From an uncultured Collinsella sp. (GTDB taxonomy: Bacteria > Actinomycetota > Coriobacteriia > Coriobacteriales > Coriobacteriaceae), in the NCBI GenBank assembly GCA_958427975.1, contig CAUAEH010000009.1, positions 1 to 47,391 on the forward strand: a DNA stretch of 47,391 nt. Reading direction: 5' to 3'. A program made the position numbers and the translations under genes. Shown in pieces: positions 23,646-31,924 of the stretch; the first letter of the stretch is position 1; the number at the start of each line of letters is the position of its first letter. The notes beneath the pieces were generated by a model. It did no database searches, was not told the origin of the DNA, and saw only the letters and a list, made by a program, of their open reading frames with translations.

Positions 23646-24584
23646 TTACAACACGGACCTAACCGCAGCTTCGATGCCGTCGGCGTCCAAACCGTACTTG
23701 TGCAGCAAATCGACCGCAGGGCCGGACTCGCCATACACATCGCGCACGCCGACGCGTCGCATCGGCACCGGATGCTGCTCCGCGAGCACCGAGGCCACGG
23801 CCTCGCCAAGACCACCGATAATCGAATGCTCCTCGGCGGTGACCACGCGACCAGTCTTTTTAGCGCTGGCAACCACCAGGCGCTCATCAAGCGGCTTGAT
23901 CGTGTGCATGTTGATGACCTCGGCGTCAATACCATCAGCAGCGAGCGCCTCGGCAGCCTCAAGCGCCTCGGCGACCATGAGGCCACAAGCGATGATGGTC
24001 ACATCGGACCCCTCGCGCACGACCACTCCGCGACCAATCTTGAACTCATAGTCCTCGCGGTCGTTGATGACCGGTGTTGCCAGGCGGCCGAAGCGCATGT
24101 AGACCGGCCCCTCAAACTCATAGGCGGCACGCACGCAAGCGCGAGCCTCGATGTCATCGGCGGGAACGATTACCGTCATACCCGGGATCGTGCGCATGAG
24201 CGCGATGTCCTCGCAGCACTGATGCGTTGCGCCGTCTTCACCGACCGAGATACCCGCATGCGTGGCGCCAATTTTGACGTTGAGGTGCGGATAGCCGATG
24301 GAATTACGCACTTGTTCGTACGCGCGGCCGGCGGCGAACATGGCAAAGGTACTCGCAAAGGCGACATGGCCCGTAGTCGCAATGCCAGCGGCGAGCCCCA
24401 TCAAGTTGCTCTCGGCAATGCCGGCATCGTAGAAGCGCTCAGGATGCACAGCCTTAAACTTACCGGTCTGCGTGGCGGCGGCCAGGTCGGCATCGAGAAC
24501 CACAAAGTCATCGCGCTCATTGCCCAGCTCGACAAGTGCCTCGCCATAGCTAACGCGCGTGGCGACTTTCTTGACGTCTGCCAT
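23646..24584 (-). CDS. Transketolase, C-terminal subunit
   Basis: A 312-residue subunit holding the pyrimidine-binding and C-terminal domains of transketolase: RFYDAGIAESNLMGLAAGIA, FAMFAAGRAYEQVRNSI, GATHAGISVGEDGATHQCCE and the C-terminal fold with VVTAEEHSIIGGLGEAVAS. It must pair with the N-terminal subunit to form the ThDP site. The start ATG shares a base with the N-subunit stop (TAATG at 24584), so they are translationally coupled for equal expression. Split transketolases are common in sugar-specific operons and some have evolved special donors or acceptors, so the substrate may differ from xylulose-5-phosphate. Confidence 0.93.
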   Translation of the reverse strand: MADVKKVATRVSYGEALVELGNERDDFVVLDADLAAATQTGKFKAVHPERFYDAGIAESNLMGLAAGIATTGHVAFASTFAMFAAGRAYEQVRNSIGYPHLNVKIGATHAGISVGEDGATHQCCEDIALMRTIPGMTVIVPADDIEARACVRAAYEFEGPVYMRFGRLATPVINDREDYEFKIGRGVVVREGSDVTIIACGLMVAEALEAAEALAADGIDAEVINMHTIKPLDERLVVASAKKTGRVVTAEEHSIIGGLGEAVASVLAEQHPVPMRRVGVRDVYGESGPAVDLLHKYGLDADGIEAAVRSVL

Positions 24585-25414
24585 TAGAGCTCCTCCCCTG
24601 CTGCTGCGAGCTCGGCCATGGCCTGCTCAAACTGTTCATCGTTGGGCGCCTTGCCGTGCCAGCCCACCTGGTTTTCCATAAAGGAGACGCCCTTGCCCTT
24701 CACCGTCTCGGCGATAATGGCCACAGGCGAGTCGCTCACTTTGCGGGCCTCGGCAAAGGCGGCGGCAATCTGCGCCATGTCGTTACCGTCGGCAAGCTCG
24801 ATCACATGCCACTTAAAGGCGCGGAACTTGTCGGCAAGCGGCATAGCCGAGTTAACTTCGTCGATACTGCCGTCAATTTGCAGGCCATTGTGATCGACGA
24901 TAGCGACGAGGTTATCCAAGTCGTGGTTGCCGGCGAACATGGCCGCCTCCCACACCTGGCCCTCCTCGCACTCGCCGTCGCCCAACAGCGTGTAGACGCG
25001 GTAGCTGTCACCCCAGTGCTTTGCGGCGAGTGCCATTCCAACCGCGGCGGAGATACCCTGACCGAGCGATCCGGTAGACATGTCGACGCCCGGCGTGTCA
25101 TTCATATTGGGATGGCCCTGCAGGCGGCTGCCGATATGACGGAGCGTCTCGAGCTCCTCCTTGGGGAAGAACCCGCGCTCGGCGAGCACGGCATAGAGTG
25201 CCGGAGCGCAATGTCCCTTGGAGAGCACAAAGCGATCGCGCTCGGCGCGGCTCGGATTCGCCGGGTCGACATCCATTTCCTCAAAGTAGAGGTAGGTCAT
25301 AATGTCGGCGGCGCCAAGCGATCCGCCCGGATGCCCCGACTTGGCGGCGTGGACACCCGTGACAATACCGCGGCGAACCTCATTGGCGATCTTGGCCAGT
25401 TCCTGATCGGTCAT
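24584..25414 (-). CDS. Transketolase, N-terminal subunit
   Basis: A 276-residue ThDP-pyrophosphate-binding subunit. AAKSGHPGGSLGAADIMTYL, LSKGHCAPALYAV, STGSLGQGISAAVGMALAAK and the ThDP motif GDGECEEGQ..N (around residues 145-170) are intact. It covers only the first half of a full transketolase; the next gene supplies the rest. The ATG at 25414 has AGAGGAAA upstream, and the longer frame is not supported. It lies 62 bases after the TalC-type gene in the same operon. Confidence 0.93.
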   Translation of the reverse strand: MTDQELAKIANEVRRGIVTGVHAAKSGHPGGSLGAADIMTYLYFEEMDVDPANPSRAERDRFVLSKGHCAPALYAVLAERGFFPKEELETLRHIGSRLQGHPNMNDTPGVDMSTGSLGQGISAAVGMALAAKHWGDSYRVYTLLGDGECEEGQVWEAAMFAGNHDLDNLVAIVDHNGLQIDGSIDEVNSAMPLADKFRAFKWHVIELADGNDMAQIAAAFAEARKVSDSPVAIIAETVKGKGVSFMENQVGWHGKAPNDEQFEQAMAELAAAGEEL

Positions 25415-25476
25415 GGAGTTTCCTCTCTTGAGCACGCCGGCCCGGCATAACAAATGCTGGGCCGGCAGAACCATCG

Positions 25477-26160
25477 TTACTGTGCCTCGACGACCTTTTT
25501 CCAGTCAGCCTCGAACGAGGCAAGGCCCTGGTCGGTCAGCGGGTGATGCAAGCATTTCTTAAGAGCGGCCATGGGGACGGTCGCAATGTCGGCACCAAGC
25601 AGCGCCGCCTGGGTCACGTGATTAGGCGTGCGGACGGATGCGGTGATGATCTCGACGGTGTCGTCGACGTTCTTGCCAGTCCAGTCATAGTTCTTGATGC
25701 AGGTCACAACGTTGTCGAGCTGCGAAATACCGTCCTCGGCGATGTCGTCGAAGCGTCCCACAAACGGGCTGATGTAGCGAGCGCCGGCGTTGGCGGCCAT
25801 AAGGGCCTGCGTCGGCGAGAAGACGAGCGTCATGTTGACGCGCACGCCTGCATCGGCCAGCGCGCGGCAGGCGGCGAGGCCGGCCTCGCACACGGGGAGC
25901 TTGACCACAATGTTGGGGGCGAGGGCGGCAAGGCGCTTGCCCTCCTCGATCATGCCCTCGGCAGTAGTCGCGGTGGACTCGGCAGACACGGGCAGACCCT
26001 CGCAGAGCTCGGCAATCTTGAGCATATGGGGCTCAAAGTCGGCCAGCTTGCCGCCGGTCTTGGCGTACAGGGACGGGTTGGTGGTGACGCCGGCAAGGCA
26101 ACCCCAGCTCTTGGCCTCGGCGATCTCGTCAAGGTTGGCGGTATCGATAAAGAACTTCAT
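25477..26160 (-). CDS. TalC-type transaldolase (FSA-like fold)
   Basis: A 227-residue small class I aldolase of the FSA/TalC family. TTNPSLYAK and ATTAEGM are present, and the Schiff-base Lys87 lies in NIVVKLPV. The family splits into fructose-6-phosphate aldolases, with Gln at E. coli FSA position 59, and true transaldolases with Glu there. Here the aligned residue is Glu61 (SAESTATTAEGM), offset by two as is the lysine, which favours transaldolase. It would exchange a dihydroxyacetone unit between fructose-6-P and erythrose-4-P. The ATG at 26160 has AAGGAG nine bases upstream. It sits between the GatZ-type gene and split transketolase. Confidence 0.9.
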   Translation of the reverse strand: MKFFIDTANLDEIAEAKSWGCLAGVTTNPSLYAKTGGKLADFEPHMLKIAELCEGLPVSAESTATTAEGMIEEGKRLAALAPNIVVKLPVCEAGLAACRALADAGVRVNMTLVFSPTQALMAANAGARYISPFVGRFDDIAEDGISQLDNVVTCIKNYDWTGKNVDDTVEIITASVRTPNHVTQAALLGADIATVPMAALKKCLHHPLTDQGLASFEADWKKVVEAQ

Positions 26161-26228
26161 GGTGCAAAACTCCTTCAAATGAATAGCTAGCAATCTAAGG
26201 ACAACGGGTCAATCACTGGTTGAACCAA

Positions 26229-26345
26229 CGTCAGCGAGCGGGCAGCTGCCGTGGCAAGGTGGTGCGAAAGAGGAGCGACGCGTACTTTGGTACGCGAGCG
26301 ACGGCTTGAGCGCCAGATTGCCCGGCAGATGCCCGCGCAGCGTCG
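26229..26345. repeat. Fold-back element in the sugar operon
   Basis: The outer arms 26229-26250 and 26324-26345 match at about 16 of 22 positions, including CGGGCA and CTGCC. The centre is a perfect CGCGTAC-TTTG-GTACGCG hairpin (26279-26296). It fills the gap between the GatZ-type and talC genes, within a probable single transcript, so it could adjust relative mRNA levels. Confidence 0.5.
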
Positions 26346-26351
26346 ACCGGT

Positions 26352-26373
26352 CCGGCGTTTGTCAAAACGCCGG
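26352..26373 (-). terminator. Hairpin after the GatZ-type gene
   Basis: CCGGCGTTT-GTCA-AAACGCCGG is a perfect 9-bp stem seven bases after the stop. No T-run follows on the minus strand, so it may be an RNA-stabilising 3' hairpin rather than a terminator. Confidence 0.5.
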
Positions 26374-26379
26374 AACTAC

Positions 26380-27654
26380 TTAGTCCTCGAGGGCCTTCTC
26401 GATGCGGCTCGTGACGCCCTTGAGGTTAAGACCGACGACGTACTGCTTGATCGGGCGCTTGATGTGCTCGATCACAAAGCGCTTGCCGTCGATGTCCTGG
26501 GCAGCGAGGTTGCGATAGAGCTTCTCGACCTGCTCCTTGACCTCGGGATCGTTGAACGCGTAGTGGCCGGAGACATCCAGAATCTTCAGGCTGAGCTCGT
26601 CGTCGGCCAGAATGTCGTCAACCTGCAGGTTGACATCGTCGCCGGTCATCCACTTGCGCCAACGCTCGGTCTTGATAGCCTTGACCAGCAGCGTGTGATA
26701 CAGGTCGGAGGGATCATCGCACAGGCCGTTGTCGACCAGAATCTGCTCGGTAGCGCAGAGCTTGAGGTAAGCGCGGGTCTCCTCGGTGCCGTACTGAGGG
26801 GCGACATTGGAGGCCGTCACGTGAGCCGGGATGTGCTCGAGCAGCGTCGCGTCATCCAGATAGTCGGCGTTGTGCTCCTTCAGGCCCACGCCGTAGCGCT
26901 TAGCCATGTCGGCGAGCTCGCGGGCATTCTTGAAGTTGTAATGACCGACCTGCTCGGTCCAACGGGTGAGCGTACCGGTCTGGCCGACGATAAAGGTGGG
27001 CATGGGGCAGCCGCGCTTCTCGAGCTCGGGCTGCAGCTGAGAAATGAACTCCTCGTACTTATCGGTAGAGGTCAAGCCGCCATTGGTCTCCTCGGTACCG
27101 ACCTCATAGGCAACCTCGGGCAGGTTATGCTCGCGACGGTACTGCTCAAGGTAGTCGATAAGATCGATCGTGCGGCGAAGCACCACGTCGAGCGGAATAA
27201 CCTTGCCGATCTGATAGGGGTCCTTGGTGGGGTCGACCATCAGCAGGTCAAAGCCTGCCTCCATGTCGGCGACGAAGGACTTGCGGGCGAGCTCCATGGC
27301 CTCGTCCTCGGGCAGGTGGGCGTTACGCTCCTCGTCGCGCTGCCACGGACCGCCGTGATCGCGGCACAGGTAGTACGGACCGGTGTAACCCACCTCGTCG
27401 GCGACCTTCTTGATGTCGGCGGCAAAGCGCGTCTGGTCCCAACCGTTGACGTAGCCGGCGCCCATCTCGTCCATATCGACCTGGTTGCGGCTGGCGATAA
27501 ACATGGGCGGGAAATCCTCGTCCTTGGCAAGCTCGAACACGGCCTGAATCAGGTTGGGGCTCATGGGGCCAATGCCGACCATGGTTGCGTGATCGCCGCT
27601 ATCCTGCAGCTTGAGCATGCCCTGAACGGCCTGACGGATGGTGAGGTTGGACAT
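26380..27654 (-). CDS. GatZ/KbaZ-family protein (tagatose-6-phosphate 4-epimerase-like)
   Basis: A 424-residue protein of the family long called the non-catalytic subunit of class II tagatose-bisphosphate aldolase. Conserved segments include MVGIGPMSPNLI, YYLCRDHGGPWQRDEE, DLLMVDPTKDP, YEVGTEETNGG and GVGLKEHNADYL. Some homologues act alone as D-tagatose-6-phosphate 4-epimerases, to my recollection from Agrobacterium polyol pathways. No catalytic GatY/KbaY aldolase is in the window, which favours an independent epimerase role here. The product, fructose-6-phosphate, would suit the neighbouring TalC and transketolase. The start has GGAGAAGGAG upstream. A structured leader separates it from the EIIBC gene. 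Confidence 0.88.
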   Translation of the reverse strand: MSNLTIRQAVQGMLKLQDSGDHATMVGIGPMSPNLIQAVFELAKDEDFPPMFIASRNQVDMDEMGAGYVNGWDQTRFAADIKKVADEVGYTGPYYLCRDHGGPWQRDEERNAHLPEDEAMELARKSFVADMEAGFDLLMVDPTKDPYQIGKVIPLDVVLRRTIDLIDYLEQYRREHNLPEVAYEVGTEETNGGLTSTDKYEEFISQLQPELEKRGCPMPTFIVGQTGTLTRWTEQVGHYNFKNARELADMAKRYGVGLKEHNADYLDDATLLEHIPAHVTASNVAPQYGTEETRAYLKLCATEQILVDNGLCDDPSDLYHTLLVKAIKTERWRKWMTGDDVNLQVDDILADDELSLKILDVSGHYAFNDPEVKEQVEKLYRNLAAQDIDGKRFVIEHIKRPIKQYVVGLNLKGVTSRIEKALED

Positions 27655-27696
27655 TTTGTTCTCCTTCTCCAGAGGATTTTTGACAAAAGTTCCCCG

Positions 27697-27780
27697 GGAC
27701 CCAGATGTGGGCCCTATCAGTACGGATGGATTTTGTTGTGTAGGGGCGGCTGTGCGGAGTCAAATCCATCCCTCCGCACA
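27697..27780 (-). promoter_or_regulatory. Structured leader with interleaved complementary segments
   Basis: Read on the minus strand, TGTGCGGAG (27780-27772) pairs with CTCCGCACA (27759-27751). Its loop contains GGATGGATTT (27771-27762), which pairs perfectly with AAATCCATCC (27733-27724) further down. The two helices cross, so they form either a pseudoknot or two exclusive states. A further hairpin, GGGCCCA/TGGGTCCC, lies at about 27697-27715. All of this lies between the EIIBC stop and the GatZ-type start. Confidence 0.6.
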
Positions 27781-27798
27781 ACCGGAGTCCTTAAAGGT

Positions 27799-29271
27799 TT
27801 ACTTGCCCTGCTTGTCGAGCGTGGGCTTCATGGCAATCAGGATTGCAGCGGCGACCACGGCGCCAATCACGATGTCCAGGCAGAACAGCGCGACGTTGTT
27901 GGTGGCAAGGGCGACGATAAAGCCACCGTGCGGGACGTAGCAGTCGATACCCTGGAAGGCGGCAAGCGCCGCACCCACGGCAGAGCCGATGCAAATGCCG
28001 GGAAGGGTGTGACCGAGGTCCTTGACCGCAAAGGGGATAGCGCCCTCGGTAATACCAATGCAGCCCATGAACAGCGCGGAGATGCCCATCTGACGGTCGG
28101 CGTCATCGAACTTGTTCTTGGCGATGAGCGCAGCGAGGCCACAGGCGATCGGGGGAACGGCGACGGCGACGCGGAACATACCGTTAGGACCGTAGATACC
28201 GGAGGCCATGATGGCCATGGTGAAGGTCGAGGCGGTCTTGTTGATGGGGCCACCCATATCGAAGGCGGTCATAACGCCAATGACCAGACCCAGGACAACT
28301 GCGGAGCCGCCCTGCAGGCTACCGAGCACGCCAGTGAGCCAGTCCATCACAAAGCCAAGCGGCGTGGCCAGGATGTAGATATAGGCCATGCCCAGGACAA
28401 GCGAGGTCAGAATCGGGATGATCAGGATGGGCATGATGGTCTGGATGGTGTTGTTGACCTTCCAGGTCTTCATCCAGCGGACAAAGTAGCCGCAGATAAC
28501 CGCCATGATCATGGCGCCCAAGAAGCCGGTCGAAACGCTGTTGCCGTTAGGGGTAACGACTGCGTTGTTGACCAGGTAACCCAGGACAAAACCGGGGGCG
28601 AGCGCGGGCTTGCCGGCCATCGAGTAGGAGATGTAAGCCGCAAGCACCGGGATCATCATGGAGATGCCGGCCATGCCGATGGTGTTAAGACTCACCATCA
28701 GCGGGTTCGTAACCTCCATGCCGTTGGCGCCGGCGGTACCGGATGCCAGCGAGAAGGCGAGAAACACGCCGCCGATAACGACGATGGGGATAAAATAGGA
28801 AACGCCGGTATTGAATGCATTGAGCAGCGTCTTACCAGGATCGGCAAAGATAGACTGCTTGGACGCCGGTGTCGGGGCCTGCGGGGCAGCGGAGACGGCC
28901 TTCTTCTCTGCCTTGGCCTCGGCCTTGGGCGCGTCAACGGCGCCGCCCGTCGCCTTGATAATCTCAACGGCCTGGTCAATGATCTTCACCGGATCGGCGA
29001 TTACATCCGAGGTGCCGACCTTCAGGAACTTTCCCTCGGCCATCTTCTGCTCAAAACGATCCTCGTTCTCGACGCCCACGTCGACGGACTCGAGCACCAG
29101 GTCGGCGGAATCCACGTCTTCCTGCGTCAGCTCGTTCTCGATACCCAGGCCACCCTGAGCCTCGACTTTGCACTCGATGCCACGGGCGGCGCATTCATCC
29201 TGAATCGCCTTCTGGGCCATATACGTGTGGGCGATACCCACGGTACAGGCGGCAACGCCTACGATCTTCAT
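27799..29271 (-). CDS. PTS EIIBC component, fructose family
   Basis: A 490-residue permease. EIIB (1 to about 100) begins MKIVGVAACTVGIAHTYMAQ with the phospho-accepting Cys9; the usual PTG after the Cys is TVG here. An Ala/Lys/Pro-rich linker (about 105-140) leads to EIIC with about nine helices, including PIVVIGGVFLAFSLASG, AFDMGGPINKTAST and MGCIGITEGAIPFAVKD. It imports and phosphorylates a sugar with the EIIA encoded last in the operon. The family also handles mannose-like and rare ketoses, so the substrate need not be fructose. The ATG at 29271 has AGAGGGA upstream. The divergent LacI-type gene is the likely regulator. Confidence 0.93.
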   Translation of the reverse strand: MKIVGVAACTVGIAHTYMAQKAIQDECAARGIECKVEAQGGLGIENELTQEDVDSADLVLESVDVGVENEDRFEQKMAEGKFLKVGTSDVIADPVKIIDQAVEIIKATGGAVDAPKAEAKAEKKAVSAAPQAPTPASKQSIFADPGKTLLNAFNTGVSYFIPIVVIGGVFLAFSLASGTAGANGMEVTNPLMVSLNTIGMAGISMMIPVLAAYISYSMAGKPALAPGFVLGYLVNNAVVTPNGNSVSTGFLGAMIMAVICGYFVRWMKTWKVNNTIQTIMPILIIPILTSLVLGMAYIYILATPLGFVMDWLTGVLGSLQGGSAVVLGLVIGVMTAFDMGGPINKTASTFTMAIMASGIYGPNGMFRVAVAVPPIACGLAALIAKNKFDDADRQMGISALFMGCIGITEGAIPFAVKDLGHTLPGICIGSAVGAALAAFQGIDCYVPHGGFIVALATNNVALFCLDIVIGAVVAAAILIAMKPTLDKQGK

Positions 29272-29409
29272 TGCTTCCCTCTTTTCATAGAGTTGCGTGC
29301 GCAAGACACCGTTTGCGGAGGCCTCCGGAGCATCCCCTGCCGTTTGGACTTGCTGTCTTTTTGACAAGACCAATATAGGTGCTCGTTTTTCTTAATGCCA
29401 GCTTATTTC

Positions 29410-29462
29410 GGTAAACGCGCAGGTCAGGGCATTAGTTATGCGATTTAGTTATGCGTTTAACC
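29410..29462. promoter_or_regulatory. Probable LacI operator cluster in the divergent PTS/lacI region
   Basis: GGTAAACGCG (29410-29419) and TGCGTTTAACC (29452-29462) form an inverted pair of LacI-like half-sites. Between them TTAGTTATGCG is directly repeated (29432-29442 and 29445-29455, 13-base period). A TATATT -10 candidate for the EIIBC gene is at 29377-29372 on the minus strand. The remaining roughly 225 bases to the lacI start show no other feature. Confidence 0.55.
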
Positions 29463-29686
29463 AAAAATGAATCCTGCGATTTTACCCTCGATTTCAAAAG
29501 TCAAGAAGTATTTGATTTTCTCGGTAGACGGCAGATGCGCATGCCGGTCACAAATTTCAACCCCACCCGTATACCGCATTTGTTGCATACTCATATGAAA
29601 GGAAAGGGTCGCTCACCGAAGCGCATCCCACACCAAGACTCAAAGTCATCATGTTGGAAAATGCTCATCTGTCGGAAGGAGTCGCT

Positions 29687-30697
29687 GTGGCAAAACAGCG
29701 CGTTACGATCGCAGACGTCGCTCGAGAGGCGGGAACCTCGACGGCAAGCGTCTCGTATTACCTCAACGACAAACGAGAAAAGCTTAGCGAGAAGACGCAG
29801 GCAAAGATTGCGCGCGTCATCAAGGAGCTGGGATACGTCCCCAACGCCCAGGCGCAAACACTCACCGGCAAACAGACCCACGTCATCGCCATTATCATTT
29901 TGGATAACACCAACAAGTGGGCGGGCCTCGTCCTCAACGGCATGGAGCAGGTCATGCTCCCCGCGGGCTACCAGACGGTCGTTTGCACGAGCAACTTTAA
30001 CCCCGAAACCGAGCTCATGTATGTCGACAAAATGCTCTCGCTGGGCGTCGATGGCTTTATCATCCAGCCCACGGCAAATTTCAAGGCCGTCCATGACCGC
30101 ATCAAGCGCGCCGGTAAGCCCGTCGTCTTTTTCGATGCGGCCATCTATAGCCCAGGTACCAGCTGGATCAAAACCAACCTTTACGACGGTGTGTACAACG
30201 CCACGCAGGCACTCCTCGACGCCGGTTACGAAGATTTCTTTTCCATTGCCGCCAACATGACCGAAATGCGCACCCGCATGGAGCGTTTTCAGGGGTATGC
30301 CGAGGCGCTGGCAGCGAACGGACAGCTCTACAAAGCGATTCCCATCGACCACAACAAGCCGTCGGTCGGTGAGCTTACCGAGTACTTTAAATACAAGTTC
30401 AACCCCGCCAAGCGAACCCTTATCTTCGTGCAAAATCAGTGGGCACTTCCCCGTGTCTACAAGGCTCTCCAGCCCATGGCCCATCTACTTCCGCAGCAAA
30501 TCGGTCTTTTGGGACTCAACTGCGAAGACTGGACCAACCTCACCACGCCGACCGTCTCCACGATCATCGAGCCCGTCGACCAGGAAGGCAGAGAGGCGGC
30601 CGAGATGCTCCTCGCGCTACTCGATGGCAGCAGCACGCCAGGTGAGCAGCGCATTCTCGAATGTAAACTCAATTGGCTCGATTCCACCTCGATCTAG
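29687..30697 (+). CDS. LacI-family regulator of the PTS-transketolase operon
   Basis: A 336-residue LacI/GalR regulator. Its helix-turn-helix reads RVTIADVAREAGTSTASVSY and its hinge LGYVPNAQAQTLTG. The ligand domain carries IIILDNTNKWAG and DGFIIQPTANF and ends with PTVSTIIEPVDQEGREAAEMLL. The GTG at 29687 is chosen because GGAAGGAG lies seven bases upstream; an in-frame ATG at 29651 lacks a ribosome site. It is divergent from the EIIBC gene with palindromic and direct repeats between, so it most likely represses that operon until a phosphorylated sugar binds. Confidence 0.9.
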   Translation: MAKQRVTIADVAREAGTSTASVSYYLNDKREKLSEKTQAKIARVIKELGYVPNAQAQTLTGKQTHVIAIIILDNTNKWAGLVLNGMEQVMLPAGYQTVVCTSNFNPETELMYVDKMLSLGVDGFIIQPTANFKAVHDRIKRAGKPVVFFDAAIYSPGTSWIKTNLYDGVYNATQALLDAGYEDFFSIAANMTEMRTRMERFQGYAEALAANGQLYKAIPIDHNKPSVGELTEYFKYKFNPAKRTLIFVQNQWALPRVYKALQPMAHLLPQQIGLLGLNCEDWTNLTTPTVSTIIEPVDQEGREAAEMLLALLDGSSTPGEQRILECKLNWLDSTSI

Positions 30698-30826
30698 CCA
30701 TACGTCAAATATGAGGCAATTGAATCCGTAGCGTTTGTCCCAAATCTTAAGTATTTGTTCGACAGAACGGCCCCTGCCGGCTCCTGCTAGACTGGTAGAT
30801 TCCCAACCGTCCATCCAGGAGCCTCC

Positions 30827-31810
30827 ATGTCGCGCAAGTCCGCCTACAAGCAAGCACTTTCCATCGGCACCGCCGTGGTGCTGGGGTTTGCGTTGTTCAC
30901 AGGGTCGCTCGACGGGGCGCCCAGACTACTCTCGCCGCAAAGTGATGAGCAGGCGGTAGCCCTGGCCGAGAAGCAAGACGAGAGTCCCAGCCGCACTGAC
31001 GACGAGGCAGACCTGGTTGCCCGGCTCGAATCGGGAACAGCGAGCTCCTCGGACTCTCAAAATAGCCAAGACTCTGGCGATGGCTCCGATTCCGCCGCAA
31101 CCGGCACCGATGACAACGCCTCCGCGGACAGCGCCGCCACCCCCATCGACGAGGTCGAAAACCCCGACCTCGACCGCGCCCGCGGCGTATACCTCAGCAG
31201 CATTCCTGACTACGCCGGCAACCCCTATGTTGCCCTGCGCGCCGACAGCACGCACCCGCTCGGCACGCCGTCATTCACGCTCGATGAATACGAGCGCGCT
31301 ACAGAAGAGGGTTGCTTTAAGAAGTTCTCCAAGCTCGACAGCCTGGGCCGCACCCGCAAAGCGCTCGCCTGCGTGGGCCCCGAATCACTCGGTCAAGGCG
31401 AGCGCGGCGATATCTCGCGCATCCATCCCGCCGGATGGCGCCAGCAGCGCTACGACTTTATTCCGGGCCAGAGCCTCTACAACCGCTGCCATCTCATCGC
31501 CTGGTCGCTCTGCGGCGAAAACGCCAACCGCAAGAATCTCCTCACCGGCACGCGTTATCTCAACGAAACGGGCATGCTGCCGTTTGAGGAGCAGATTCTC
31601 AGCTATATCCGCGAGACAGGCAACCACGTGCTCTACCGCGTCACGCCCATGTATAACGAAGAGGAACTTGTCTGCCGCGGCGTGCGCCTTGAGGCGCAAT
31701 CGGTCGAGGACCACGGCAAGACCCTCTGCTTCCACGTGTACTGCTATAACCTGCAGCCGCATGTGCAGATCGACTACGCCACCGGCCGCAACCAGGCCTC
31801 GGGGGACTAG
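30827..31810 (+). CDS. Secreted DNA/RNA non-specific endonuclease
   Basis: A 327-residue protein. Residues 11-27 are a hydrophobic signal or anchor segment. Residues 35-110 are a low-complexity, Asp/Ser/Glu-rich spacer. The C-terminal half is a beta-beta-alpha-metal nuclease with SLYNRCHLIAWSLCGENANR and NLLTGTRYLNETGMLPFE; the His of NRCH is the expected general base and the Asn of GENAN the metal ligand. This matches the Gram-positive EndA-like group, where NRCH replaces DRGH. It probably degrades extracellular nucleic acid for nutrition, biofilm release or DNA uptake. The ATG at 30827 has CAGGAG upstream. Confidence 0.9.
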   Translation: MSRKSAYKQALSIGTAVVLGFALFTGSLDGAPRLLSPQSDEQAVALAEKQDESPSRTDDEADLVARLESGTASSSDSQNSQDSGDGSDSAATGTDDNASADSAATPIDEVENPDLDRARGVYLSSIPDYAGNPYVALRADSTHPLGTPSFTLDEYERATEEGCFKKFSKLDSLGRTRKALACVGPESLGQGERGDISRIHPAGWRQQRYDFIPGQSLYNRCHLIAWSLCGENANRKNLLTGTRYLNETGMLPFEEQILSYIRETGNHVLYRVTPMYNEEELVCRGVRLEAQSVEDHGKTLCFHVYCYNLQPHVQIDYATGRNQASGD

Positions 31811-31855
31811 CCCCAAGCCACGACAAGAACCGATTTGCAACCCCACTGGGGATCA

Positions 31856-31890
31856 AAAAGGGCCGCCCTGGATTGCCCAGAGCGGCCCTT
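31856..31890 (-). terminator. Terminator of the EF-G-like gene
   Basis: AAGGGCCGC (31858-31866) pairs perfectly with GCGGCCCTT (31882-31890). On the minus strand it is followed by TTTTGATC. It could also end the nuclease transcript. Confidence 0.88.
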
Positions 31891-31924
31891 GCATTGGCAT
31901 GTATGTTGCAGGCAAAGCCCCACG

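Noticed and set aside
26251..29364. 1037-codon open frame on the plus strand across the GatZ-type and EIIBC genes
   Set aside because: It is antisense to two well-supported genes; high GC leaves the reverse frame open. The translation is His/Gly/Val-rich and resembles no family.
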